In this document: piece by piece, positions 18,841-27,911 of the stretch
Numbering within the stretch: the stretch's first letter is position 1
Layout: every line of letters starts with the position of its first letter
Assembly: GCF_037991315.1 (NCBI RefSeq)
Contig: NZ_CP150300.1
Location: forward strand, 5,642,001 to 5,706,000
Direction of reading: 5' to 3'
Length of the DNA: 64,000 nucleotides
Source of the DNA: Paenibacillus sp. FSL H8-0079
Lineage (GTDB): Bacteria; Bacillota; Bacilli; Paenibacillales; Paenibacillaceae
Notes under the pieces: generated by a model
Told to the model about the DNA's origin: nothing
The model's database searches: none
The model's input: the letters and a program-made list of their open reading frames with translations, nothing else
Made by a program: the position numbers and the translations under genes

Positions 18841-19082
18841 CACATACCGTGACCAGATGAAACGAATGTAACATTTTTGTTTATCTAACATTAAAAGCGC
18901 TTTCTTAATGACAGTGAATGGATCTTCCAACACTTTAGTTCACTCGTCAACCTCTCAGTTGCCTTTGAACAAATCGGACAGGTTGTATGTCGTTTCCCCT
19001 GATGTACAAGTAAATGTAAGTGCTTTCATAATTGAATAATAATCGCTCCCATAGTCCTTGTCAATAGCGAATATACAAAATT

Positions 19083-19108
19083 GAAAACGTTTTTTGGAAA
19101 ACGTTTTA
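19083..19108. promoter_or_regulatory. Tandem pair of locus operator half-matches
   Basis: GAAAACGTTTT (19083-19093) and GAAAACGTTTTA (19097-19108) repeat with centres 14 bases apart, some 300 bases upstream of SBP gene 2 and just beyond the SBP gene 3 terminator. Confidence 0.6.
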
Positions 19109-19116
19109 GATATATA

Positions 19117-19143
19117 AAAGAACCCGGTTTCCCGGGTTCTTTC
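19117..19143 (-). terminator. Terminator of solute-binding protein gene 3
   Basis: AAGAACCCGG ttt CCCGGGTTCTT with a TTTTAT tail on the minus strand, 30 bases after the stop. Confidence 0.9.
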
Positions 19144-19170
19144 TCCGTTTGAATCTGACCAAACACCTGC

Positions 19171-20859
19171 TTATTTAGCTTCTTCGCCGCTCCACAATTG
19201 AACACGGTTTTGGACAAGCTCAGTGTATTGTTTTTCCATATCCTCTGCTCCTGCTTGGTTCACTTCTGCAATCATGCCGTCATAGATGGCATCGAACTGT
19301 TCAGGAGTACTCAGAATGGCTTCCGGTATACGTTTCCGGATGATATCCTGTGTTTTCTTGAAGATGACGTTGTAGTTAGAGTCACCTGGTGTTGGCAGAT
19401 TGTATGCTGCTCCCCATGGTTTGATTGGGAACTCATCTTCACTTGGGAACAGGTCTTTCCACGTAGTAGCACCGTATGCTTTGAGTGTTTCTTTCTCTGC
19501 ATCGGAATATGCTGCTACGATCTGTTCAGGGAAATTCGTAGTGTAGTAGTTATCCGTTGAATCCTTCACACCGTCTCCATAGTGACCGGACATATTGGTG
19601 TACAGTCCGATACCCGTTTCTTTCTGGAATACGGCTGCATTATTGGTTTTCTGGTCCTGAATGTCGGCAGGAATCACACGTTTGCCGTCCTTCACTTCAT
19701 ACTGTTTTCCTTCAATTCCCCAGTTCATCAGCACTTGCCCTTCTTCAGAAGCCAGGTAATCGAAGAATTTAATCGTACGAACCGGATCAGGATTCGTTGT
19801 CGTAATCCCTACACCCCAACCGGATACAAAACCAGGATCTTGGAAGGAATGATCCTTGATATCCTCTGACAGGGTTACCGGGAAGTGTGAATACGTTGCT
19901 TCCGTCTTGCCTGCGGATTTCAATGCATTTTCTGCATCGGAATATCCCCAATCCTGGTCAATGACACCCAGAACACGTCCACTTGCAATTTTGGATTTGT
20001 ATTGGTCTGTTTTTTGGATGAAGCTGTCCTGATCAAGCAATCCAGTGTTATACATATGGTTCAACCAGCGGAAGTACTCTTTTTCCTCTGGACGTTTGTA
20101 ATGCAGACTTGCTTCATACGTCTCTGGATCGATGTAGTATTCACCGTCATCCGGTGCACCTGTTGCTTGGAAGGCAGGGTTCGTTACGGTAATCATGATT
20201 CTCCAATCATCCGCGTCCAGTGTTAACGGGATGGTTGGCTGACCATCAATCGTTGGGTGTTTCTCTTTGTACGCCTTCAATACATTCTCGTAATCCTGAA
20301 GTGTACGTACTTCCGGGTATCCGAGTTCTTTCAGTACACGGTGCTGAATACCAAATCCGCCACCTGCATCAAAGTACTTTTGGTCTACCGCATAATACGT
20401 TGGTAAGACATAAATAGCCTGATCTTCATTACTGTATTTCAACCGGTCCATGTAATTACCATACAGCTTCTTCAGATTGGGAGCATATTGGTCGATCAGA
20501 TCTGTCAGATCGAGCATTGCCCCGGCATCCACCAGTTTGCTAAGTTCTCCTTTGGGTGACACGATATCCGGATAGTCTCCGCTCGCTGCCATTAAGGATA
20601 TTTTATCTTGACCACCACTAACGGCAAATTCACCGTTAAGGGTTATCCCTGTTTTTTCTGTAAGGACTTTGCCGATTTCATCCTTCATGCCATTCCAGTT
20701 CGGACTGGGATCGACACTAAAGAAATCGAACGTAAGTGGAGTTGTCTCTGCGCTTGTATCCTTAAAGGACGTATCACCGCCACTTCCTCCACCGCAACCT
20801 GCGAGCAAAGACATCGCAAGCACTGGAGCCAGTGCAATCTTCATTTTGGAACTTGCCAT
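19171..20859 (-). CDS. Extracellular sugar-binding lipoprotein, paralogue 3
   Basis: 562 residues with signal peptide and lipobox LLAGC (Cys22). It has the same LplA-class fold as paralogues 1 and 2 but is the most divergent, for instance DQYAPNLKKLYGNYMDRLKYSNEDQAIYVLPTYYAVDQ near 145-185 and a shifted C-terminus (LVQNRVQLWSGEEAK). It is the copy nearest the permeases (about 190 bases behind them, with only an RNA hairpin between), so it is probably the original partner of the transporter. GGGAGG lies before ATG 20859. The ligand is not determinable by eye. Confidence 0.92.
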   Translation of the reverse strand: MASSKMKIALAPVLAMSLLAGCGGGSGGDTSFKDTSAETTPLTFDFFSVDPSPNWNGMKDEIGKVLTEKTGITLNGEFAVSGGQDKISLMAASGDYPDIVSPKGELSKLVDAGAMLDLTDLIDQYAPNLKKLYGNYMDRLKYSNEDQAIYVLPTYYAVDQKYFDAGGGFGIQHRVLKELGYPEVRTLQDYENVLKAYKEKHPTIDGQPTIPLTLDADDWRIMITVTNPAFQATGAPDDGEYYIDPETYEASLHYKRPEEKEYFRWLNHMYNTGLLDQDSFIQKTDQYKSKIASGRVLGVIDQDWGYSDAENALKSAGKTEATYSHFPVTLSEDIKDHSFQDPGFVSGWGVGITTTNPDPVRTIKFFDYLASEEGQVLMNWGIEGKQYEVKDGKRVIPADIQDQKTNNAAVFQKETGIGLYTNMSGHYGDGVKDSTDNYYTTNFPEQIVAAYSDAEKETLKAYGATTWKDLFPSEDEFPIKPWGAAYNLPTPGDSNYNVIFKKTQDIIRKRIPEAILSTPEQFDAIYDGMIAEVNQAGAEDMEKQYTELVQNRVQLWSGEEAK

Positions 20860-20955
20860 AATGGTAATCCTCCCTGTTTCATATGTCTGTTTTGTCCGGG
20901 ACTTTTTTGTCCCTGTCTATAGCCTCATGAATACCACGCCGCAGCCCTATACGGT

Positions 20956-20982
20956 GAAGCGCAGACCACATGGCTGCGCTTC
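20956..20982. other. Intercistronic hairpin between permease and SBP gene 3
   Basis: GAAGCGCAG and CTGCGCTTC form a perfect 9-bp stem with a 9-base loop. On the minus strand no T-run follows, so it is not a terminator. Hairpins in this position often stabilise or process the mRNA so that binding protein and permease are made in unequal amounts. A second small dyad, GGGAC/GTCCC, is at 20898-20913. Confidence 0.55.
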
Positions 20983-21046
20983 GGGTATCCTGATGCTTCA
21001 TTTGTAGATGTACGGCCGCTCTATGTGGCAGCCTGTACCCACTTGT

Positions 21047-21949
21047 TTAACCTTTTACTGCGCCCAATGTCATACCGCCAACAAAGTACTTTTGAAGGAA
21101 TGGATATACAATGAGGATTGGAACCGTTACAACGATCGTAATCGCCATTTTGATCGATTCCGGTGAAATCTGTGTCATTTGCTGCGCCATATCATTCGCA
21201 TTTCGTCCAGCACCTGAGCCTTGCTGCGTACTTTGCAATACTTTCATCAGCTCATATTGGAGCGTGGTCAAATGTGCCTTTGAACCATTATACAGGTACG
21301 TATCGAACCATGCATTCCATTGACCTACAGCCAGGAACAATGCGATGGTAGCAAGCACTGGTTTACACAGTGGCAAGATGATTCTGTAATAGATTGTAAA
21401 GTCATTCGCTCCGTCCAGCTTCGCGGATTCCTGCAATGAGTATGGCAGGCCATCAATGAATGAACGGATGATGAATACGTTAAATGCACTGATCATACCA
21501 GGCAATACATATACCCAGAATGTACCGATCAGGTTCAAGTCACGCATCAGAATGTACACCGGAATCAGACCACCGGAGAAATACATCGTGAGCGCGAGCG
21601 TTGTGGAAACAAATTTTCTAAGTCCAAAATCAGGTCTGCTCAGTGTAAAGGCGATCATAGAGGAGCTGATCAATCCAAGCACGGTACCTACAAGTGTACG
21701 CAGAATGGAGATCTGCAAACCTTGTAGCAATCCATCATATTGGAAAATCGTTTTGTAGTTCTGTAATGTGAATTCGCGAGGCCACAAGTAAATTCCGCCA
21801 CGTACTGTATCTGTCGAGTTATTGAGTGAGATAGCTAGTACGTTAAGGAATGGATAAAGTGTTACAACCAGCACCATGGTCATCGCGAGGATGTTGAATA
21901 TATCGAACAGTTTATCGCCCCGAGTAGCATTGAATGCTTTGTTCGCCAT
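21047..21949 (-). CDS. Carbohydrate ABC transporter permease (LplC/YtcP type)
   Basis: 300 residues with six predicted membrane helices. It is the MalG-like subunit: MVLVVTLYPFLNVLAISLNN in helix 1, the EAA loop ESAKLDGANDFTIYYRIILPLCKP (about 185-210) that docks the ATPase, and the conserved tail QKYFVGGMTLGAVKG. It imports oligosaccharide together with the partner permease 15 bases upstream. No ATPase gene is in the locus; such systems usually share a general MsmX-like ATPase encoded elsewhere. Confidence 0.93.
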   Translation of the reverse strand: MANKAFNATRGDKLFDIFNILAMTMVLVVTLYPFLNVLAISLNNSTDTVRGGIYLWPREFTLQNYKTIFQYDGLLQGLQISILRTLVGTVLGLISSSMIAFTLSRPDFGLRKFVSTTLALTMYFSGGLIPVYILMRDLNLIGTFWVYVLPGMISAFNVFIIRSFIDGLPYSLQESAKLDGANDFTIYYRIILPLCKPVLATIALFLAVGQWNAWFDTYLYNGSKAHLTTLQYELMKVLQSTQQGSGAGRNANDMAQQMTQISPESIKMAITIVVTVPILIVYPFLQKYFVGGMTLGAVKG

Positions 21950-21964
21950 AATGTCGTCCCCTCC

Positions 21965-22948
21965 CTACATGATGCTTTCTTTTGTGAATTTTTTGAACAA
22001 GCCGTTCGCAGTAAACAAGAGGATGATACTGACAACGGAGTTGAATATACCTATGGCTGTACCATATGAGAATCGTCCCATATTCAAACCATAATTGAGC
22101 GCGTATAGATCAAGTACTTCCGAGTAGTCTGTGACCAGACTGTTGCCAAGCAAGAACTGCTTCTCGAAACCGATACTGATCAGATGCCCAATCGACATGA
22201 TGAAAAGTACAGAAATCGTGGTCCGTATGCCAGGCAGCGTAATATGCCACATCTGTCTCCAGCGGTTAGCTCCATCTACACGGGAAGCTTCATACAGCTC
22301 ATTGTCGATACCTGTAATCGCCGCCAGATAGATGATGGCATTCCAACCGGTTTCTTTCCACATATCTGAAGCGGTTACAATGTACCAGAACAAGTTACCC
22401 TTGGCCATGAATTGGATCGGTTGATCAATAATGTTCAGTCCTACCAAGAGATCGTTGATAATCCCTCCATCGGTGGAGAGCATCTTCGTAATGATCCCGG
22501 CTACAACGACCCAGGATACAAAGTGAGGCAGATATGATACCGTTTGCACGGCACGCTTGAAGAACATGCCTTTCATTTCATTTAAGAGAATAGCGAAGAA
22601 AATCGGCACGATAAAACCAACAACTAGTCCCATCAAGCTCATTGCAAGCGTATTCCGAAGTACCAGATAGAAACGATCATCACTGAACAGCTCTACAAAG
22701 TGTTTAAAGCCAACCCACTCTTGATCACCAAATGATCTGGCAGGTTTATAGTTTTGGAAAGCCATCGTCCATCCCCATAGTGGCAGATAGTTAAATACGA
22801 AAACCCAAGCTACGAATGGCAATGACATGAGATAGAGATATTTCTGCTGCTTCATTCTGTCCCAAATTCCGTTCCGCCGATTCTTTAAAGGCGGTTTGGG
22901 GTCACTGCTTCTGTTCGCGGAAGCGGATTTTTTTGTTAGCGTTTCCAT
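21965..22948 (-). CDS. Carbohydrate ABC transporter permease (LplB/YtcO type)
   Basis: 327 residues. A cytosolic N-terminus (about 45 residues) precedes six helices, with YLYLMSLPFVAWVFVFNYLPLWGWTMAFQNY as helix 1, typical of LplB, and an EAA loop EASRVDGANRWRQMWHITLPGIR (about 240-262). It forms the heterodimeric channel with the following gene. The ATG at 22948 is preceded by AGGGGGAACGG. The gap to 23155 contains a locus operator, so this two-permease unit has its own promoter, separate from the GH2 gene. Confidence 0.93.
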   Translation of the reverse strand: METLTKKSASANRSSDPKPPLKNRRNGIWDRMKQQKYLYLMSLPFVAWVFVFNYLPLWGWTMAFQNYKPARSFGDQEWVGFKHFVELFSDDRFYLVLRNTLAMSLMGLVVGFIVPIFFAILLNEMKGMFFKRAVQTVSYLPHFVSWVVVAGIITKMLSTDGGIINDLLVGLNIIDQPIQFMAKGNLFWYIVTASDMWKETGWNAIIYLAAITGIDNELYEASRVDGANRWRQMWHITLPGIRTTISVLFIMSIGHLISIGFEKQFLLGNSLVTDYSEVLDLYALNYGLNMGRFSYGTAIGIFNSVVSIILLFTANGLFKKFTKESIM

Positions 22949-23154
22949 CTCCGTTCCCCCTCCTCTGTTTTATAAAATAATCATACTCGATAGAGCGTTT
23001 TCAAAATACCATCTGGATTTTAGAGAAAATCATATAAAAATTAGATATAGACATATATAATCAGACATTAATTAGTTAAAATCAGTGATAATTCATACTT
23101 CACACTGCAATAAAAGTAATATAAAGGTAAATATCTATCTTAAATGGTAAATAT

Positions 23155-23170
23155 CGAAAACGTTTTATAG
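23155..23170. promoter_or_regulatory. Locus operator copy 3
   Basis: CGAAAACGTTTTAT (23155-23168) is an exact copy of the locus 14-mer, followed by TAATCGTTTACTTCAACG. It lies about 210 bases upstream of the permease start; AGAGCGTTTTCAAA at 22992-23005 is a nearer weak variant. Confidence 0.65.
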
Positions 23171-23198
23171 TAATCGTTTACTTCAACGAAACAGCATG

Positions 23199-23222
23199 CA
23201 AAAAGGACCCTTTCAGGTCCTT
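23199..23222 (-). terminator. Terminator of the GH2 gene
   Basis: AAGGACC/GGTCCTT with a TTTTTG tail on the minus strand, a few bases after the stop. Confidence 0.85.
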
Positions 23223-23227
23223 GTGAA

Positions 23228-26137
23228 TTACAATGTAAATTGAATCGTTTGCAGTTTAGCGATCCCGAGCAGTTGCGCAACAGATATGGAGGTTGCCGGT
23301 TGAAAGTGGTCTCCATGCAGATATGAAAGGATCTCCTGAAATAAGTAGGCGACTTCTGGACGCTTCATTAAAGACAGGTTAGTAAAAGGAAGTGTGGATA
23401 CCAATATCCTGCCCTTTCCTACTTTTGCTTCAAAGGCATAAGCAAGTCGTTTGGCCCGATGGAAATGGTCCACTACTTCAATCAGCGGCTCTACCCCGTG
23501 CAATGTATCCAAACATATCGCTGGTGTACCGTTCACCAGGTGATACCAATGCCAGTCTGATGCCCCATCATGCGGGAAGGAGCCCAATAGTGGTACCTGA
23601 TCCCTCAAAACCATACCCATCGTTGCACCAGGCTGTGTAGCGAACATGAGGTAATTCCAGAATACAGGCAGGTACTTGGTATCCACTGAATCATATAGCG
23701 CTTCTGAAGTTGGCTGTAACCACACACTCCCCCCGTTGACCACATAATCAACGACATTGGGTGTTAACGATTGAACGATAACCAAGTCAATCTCCCGATT
23801 TTTCAACAAACGAAATCCATCGATGTGATCTACGCAATCATCATGCGCTTCACCCAGGAATGGCTGCAACTCTGCTACGGTATTCCAAATACGCTTCGAA
23901 CCCGGATGGGATTGATAAAAAGGAAAAGACCAGCCATGCCATACATTGGCTACATGTCTCTCCGAATCGCCTGACCGTAACTCTGCCTCGATCCGAAAAG
24001 CTGCTGCTGCTTCACGAGGTGCAGTAGTGACGATGCTTCCCAATGACATGACGGACCCACATTGGATATCTCCGGTTTTCCATTCTCCTTCGGTAAGTAT
24101 CACATCATCGCTAATCAACTTCCACAGTATGGATGTGCCCTCAAGCGGATCTTTCCCATAGTGAGAGATGCGTACATCGACATGAATAGGTTCTCCGGCG
24201 TAGAATGTACGCTCCTTACAGCTTAACAACAGGACCATATCCGCATTGAAACGCATGAATTCTTCAGGTGTTGTAATGCCTTTGTCGTCCCAGAATACGT
24301 CCAGAATGCCTGTCGTAGCATGTCCCTGACCCGGAAAATCGCGGATGTCCAGCAGCTGTACGCCCGCAGCGTCCGGTGTTCGTCGAATCCGCTCCATGGC
24401 TTCTTTTAAGGAACGCACCAGATGTATACCGCTGGCCTGTTGAAAATGCTCCAGGTCCGCCATCATTCCTTTGTTAGACAACGATTCTTCGATCGGTCCT
24501 AACCAACTGGGGCGCAGAACGCCAGTATACTTGGCTCGCTCTTGGGGCCGCACATACATGGTGAACTGTGCATGTTCGTGTCCAATAACAGGTTGCTCTG
24601 CAAGCCGGGTGACTGCATGATAATCCAGCGTGGTATCCGGTACAGCTGATATAGTGGACTCCAGTGGGGGATGCCAGTTCAACGACTGAATATAATAATC
24701 TGCTTCCCGCCCTTGCGCCGGAAGCTGTCCAAAACCTGTATTGTCCGTATATAACCGAGTCGGGTCCATATCCCTTGCCCTCGATACCAAGGCATTGAGT
24801 TCAGGATGGCCATTCGGACCAATCAGTTCATTCCCCATGGAGAACATGACGAATGAAGGATGTCTGTGCAGTGACTGGAGCAACCCGTCCAGTTCTTGTG
24901 TCAGATAGGACAACACTTCCGCTGGCGCAGGATGATCAGGTTGCTCAAAGAAACGAGACCAATGTGGAAGTTCTGCTTGCACCAGCATGCCCTCTTCATC
25001 AGCTGCGTCCCAGAATGGTTCTGGTGCACTCCACCCATGCAGACGGACATGGTTGAATCCGTATGATCTGGCGACTCGAAACTGTTGAAGATAATGCTCC
25101 TTATCCCAGACGGGATAACCCGTCAGTGGAAAGATACAGCAATCAACGTACCCGCGAAGATACACCGGCGTTCCATTCAATTCAAGCTGCTTCCCATTTG
25201 TTGCAAAGGAACGAACACCAAATGATTGCTTCTGCTGGTCTAGTTCCTGTTCACCGTCATGCAGACGGACAACTGCTCTGTATAATTCAGGGGATTCATC
25301 CGACCATCTTGCGATAGACATCTCTGGCCCTAGTTCCAATCGCCACTGGTCTATTACTGCGTTGTTCCTAGCTGGAACTACTGAATTTATATCAACATGC
25401 GCAGGACCACTCAGCTCCACATGACAACTGTAACGATCAAGCCATGTGCCATCCGGATGCTGGATATCCACATGCAATTGCATGGCTTTAGCCAATCCAT
25501 TCGCGGGAGCGCTTACAGTACAATCAACCAGAATGGCTCCATTTTCAGCATCTGGTTGAATGCGTAACGTCTGTACTCGGCATGGGGGCAGAATGTCCAG
25601 ATAAACACCACCCGTGATTCCACCCCAGGCTGTGGCTGTATGCAATGAATGAATATGGCTGCCAGCCAGCGGAAGTTTCATCGTATTATCCACGCGGATC
25701 TCTATCCGATTAACTTCTCCCTGCTTCACCAGAGAGGTAACTTCCCACTGCTGTTGATTCACCAGACTATCTTGCTGTCCGGCATACTGCCCATTGATCC
25801 AAAGATTTGTGGTCCAGCGGACCCCTTCCAATCTGAATACATACTGGCAGTCAGAATCGTCTGATGGAACATGAATATCCTGAGCATACCAGGCTGAGCC
25901 TTCATACTCACGTACCTTGGTCCAGGTATCTAGTCTTTCGTATTCAGGCTCATCTCCATATCCTTGCTCTTCCCATGAACCGGAAATCTGAATGGCTTCC
26001 CAGACTGTGTCCTCACGTAGTGAAGGCAGAACTATCTTTTGTTCAACGAGTTTGTCAGACTCCAGTTCCAAACGAAACTGCCATGTTCCATTTAAGTTCA
26101 ATGTATGACGTACAGCACCTATATCAGACAAATTCAT
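23228..26137 (-). CDS. GH2 glycoside hydrolase (beta-galactosidase/glucuronidase type)
   Basis: 969 residues without signal peptide. The N-terminal GH2 sugar-binding domain (about 10-185, ending WGGITGGVYLDI) is followed by an immunoglobulin-like domain and the TIM barrel (from about 310, NGTPVYLRGY). Glu437 in MFSMGNEL is the acid/base and Glu521 in VIGHEHAQF the likely nucleophile. A long C-terminal region has a glutamine amidotransferase-like or carbohydrate-binding look (NREIDLVIVQSLTPNVVDYVVNGGSVWLQP). The start MNLSDIG at 26137 is chosen for the GAAGGGATGG site; ATG 26158 lacks one. Exact specificity within GH2 (galactoside, glucuronide, mannoside) is uncertain. Confidence 0.88.
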   Translation of the reverse strand: MNLSDIGAVRHTLNLNGTWQFRLELESDKLVEQKIVLPSLREDTVWEAIQISGSWEEQGYGDEPEYERLDTWTKVREYEGSAWYAQDIHVPSDDSDCQYVFRLEGVRWTTNLWINGQYAGQQDSLVNQQQWEVTSLVKQGEVNRIEIRVDNTMKLPLAGSHIHSLHTATAWGGITGGVYLDILPPCRVQTLRIQPDAENGAILVDCTVSAPANGLAKAMQLHVDIQHPDGTWLDRYSCHVELSGPAHVDINSVVPARNNAVIDQWRLELGPEMSIARWSDESPELYRAVVRLHDGEQELDQQKQSFGVRSFATNGKQLELNGTPVYLRGYVDCCIFPLTGYPVWDKEHYLQQFRVARSYGFNHVRLHGWSAPEPFWDAADEEGMLVQAELPHWSRFFEQPDHPAPAEVLSYLTQELDGLLQSLHRHPSFVMFSMGNELIGPNGHPELNALVSRARDMDPTRLYTDNTGFGQLPAQGREADYYIQSLNWHPPLESTISAVPDTTLDYHAVTRLAEQPVIGHEHAQFTMYVRPQERAKYTGVLRPSWLGPIEESLSNKGMMADLEHFQQASGIHLVRSLKEAMERIRRTPDAAGVQLLDIRDFPGQGHATTGILDVFWDDKGITTPEEFMRFNADMVLLLSCKERTFYAGEPIHVDVRISHYGKDPLEGTSILWKLISDDVILTEGEWKTGDIQCGSVMSLGSIVTTAPREAAAAFRIEAELRSGDSERHVANVWHGWSFPFYQSHPGSKRIWNTVAELQPFLGEAHDDCVDHIDGFRLLKNREIDLVIVQSLTPNVVDYVVNGGSVWLQPTSEALYDSVDTKYLPVFWNYLMFATQPGATMGMVLRDQVPLLGSFPHDGASDWHWYHLVNGTPAICLDTLHGVEPLIEVVDHFHRAKRLAYAFEAKVGKGRILVSTLPFTNLSLMKRPEVAYLFQEILSYLHGDHFQPATSISVAQLLGIAKLQTIQFTL

Positions 26138-26264
26138 ATCGTATAGCCATCCCTTCATCTGGAATCTTGTAAATCCAGTCTAAGATGTGAAGCATTCCGT
26201 GACCATTGCTTATCATGGGAAGTGCATGGACAATATGATGAATCTGGAGTATGTCCAGAAAATC

Positions 26265-26280
26265 CGAAAACGTTTTATAC
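26265..26280. promoter_or_regulatory. Locus operator copy 4
   Basis: CGAAAACGTTTTATAC carries the exact locus 14-mer at 26265-26278, 128 bases before the GH2 start and directly after the regulator gene. Confidence 0.65.
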
Positions 26281-26312
26281 AATGAGCATGGGCAAAGCCC
26301 ATTACTTCGTAC

Positions 26313-27911
26313 TTATTCTTCGTTTATATCAGTAGCCGAGTCTTTGGCAAGGGATTGTGTTCTTGCTTGTTTGTAAGCGGACGGGGATTCCCCTACATAC
26401 TTCTTGAACTTACCGTGGAAATAGTCCACGTTCGCATATCCCACTCTCGCCGCGACCTGATGGACCTTCAGTCCTTCATCCAACAATTCCTTGGCTTTCT
26501 CCATACGCACCTTGTCCAGAAATACATTGAAGTACTCTCCTGTATGATTCTTGAACAACTTGCCGAGGTAACTGCTGTTATAGTTAAACACTTCTGCCAG
26601 TACTTCGAGCTTGAGATTTTCACCAGGATTACGCTGGATAAATTCAATCATCTGTTTCAGTACAGTATCCTTGCTGCCTCCACCCATACGTTGAATAAGT
26701 CGATTCAAGTGTTCAGCCGTCATGACTTTGAGATCAGGCATCGTGAATTGGTGATAGACTTCGTTAATCAGAACCGAATGTTCTTGCATAATGGAGTGCA
26801 TATGTTGATTCGTCGCTGCGAGCTTGTTGATTGCCAGGGAAAATACCTGTGAGAACGCCGTCTTAATGGCTTGCTCTGTACGATGATATGGAACCAGACG
26901 CTCTTCCATCTCACCTAGTACTCGCATGACTGATTCACTACTACGGATGTCCAAGGCATAATACAGCTTGTCCGCGAGTTCTTCCTCATCTGGTTCATGC
27001 GTTCCATCTACAGCTTCGACTCTTGGCTCACTAACGTCTTCGCTTTCGCTACCTTCATTCCATAGAATAATGCGCTGCTCCGTGAACAAAAATCGTTCCC
27101 CAAGTGTGCGATTGGCCTGCGTGTATGACCGCGCAATCTCAGCCGTGGAATGTACTGGTTCTCCTGCAGCACCATACATGTGAATATCCCATTCTCCCAG
27201 TAGCCCTTCCAGCTCAACATATAGATTCCTTGCAGATGACTCGGATGTGATCGTTTCCTTACTTAACAGACCCAGACCAGAATGGAATGAGAATACGATG
27301 CCTCGATCTTTCTGGTCAAAAGCTTCAATCAGTTTGCGTTTCATAACACTGCCCCGTTGCAGATCTGGCGCCGAATGTATCTCAAGCAGCACAATCTGAT
27401 AGTGAGGCCAGTGCAGACCCAAGCTATCATCTTCCATGCTGCCTGCACCCTCCAGACTATCAAAGAGCAAAGCCTCAATCTGATGCTCCCTATAGGCGGT
27501 ATCCTCACCTGCATGACGTGCCAGCGTCTCCCGTTCACGGGTCAGGATCGTAGCAATACGCTCCAGCTCACCAATAATCTCTTCCTCATCCACAGGTTTG
27601 AGCAGATAACCATCCACACCGAAACTGATGGCTTTTTTGGCATAATCAAAATCCGCATATCCGCTCAATATCAAAAAGTGCGAATCCGGATGATTCCGGC
27701 GCACTTCTTCAATAACATCCAGCCCGGTCATCCCGGGCATACGAATATCAATAATCGTCAGATCAGGCTCCAATTCCTCAAACCGGGAGATGGCCTCACG
27801 CCCGCTGGCAGCTGTAGCGATAACCTGAAATCCGTATTTTTCCCACTCGATAATGGTGGTCAGTCCCTCACGTATGCTCGGTTCGTCATCCACCAAAAAT
27901 ACTTTATACAT
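26313..27911 (-). CDS. Response regulator, AraC-type (YesN family)
   Basis: 532 residues. An N-terminal receiver domain (1-125; phospho-acceptor Asp55 in TIIDIRMPG, Lys at LLKP near 105) is joined through a long linker to a C-terminal AraC/XylS DNA-binding domain with two helix-turn-helix motifs (about 425-525, AARVGYANVDYFHGKFKKYVGESPSAYK). It should activate the transporter and hydrolase genes when phosphorylated by the kinase. ATG 27911 follows GGAGGGG and overlaps the kinase stop by eight bases, so translation is coupled; an upstream ATG at 27986 is inside the kinase gene. Confidence 0.93.
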   Translation of the reverse strand: MYKVFLVDDEPSIREGLTTIIEWEKYGFQVIATAASGREAISRFEELEPDLTIIDIRMPGMTGLDVIEEVRRNHPDSHFLILSGYADFDYAKKAISFGVDGYLLKPVDEEEIIGELERIATILTRERETLARHAGEDTAYREHQIEALLFDSLEGAGSMEDDSLGLHWPHYQIVLLEIHSAPDLQRGSVMKRKLIEAFDQKDRGIVFSFHSGLGLLSKETITSESSARNLYVELEGLLGEWDIHMYGAAGEPVHSTAEIARSYTQANRTLGERFLFTEQRIILWNEGSESEDVSEPRVEAVDGTHEPDEEELADKLYYALDIRSSESVMRVLGEMEERLVPYHRTEQAIKTAFSQVFSLAINKLAATNQHMHSIMQEHSVLINEVYHQFTMPDLKVMTAEHLNRLIQRMGGGSKDTVLKQMIEFIQRNPGENLKLEVLAEVFNYNSSYLGKLFKNHTGEYFNVFLDKVRMEKAKELLDEGLKVHQVAARVGYANVDYFHGKFKKYVGESPSAYKQARTQSLAKDSATDINEE

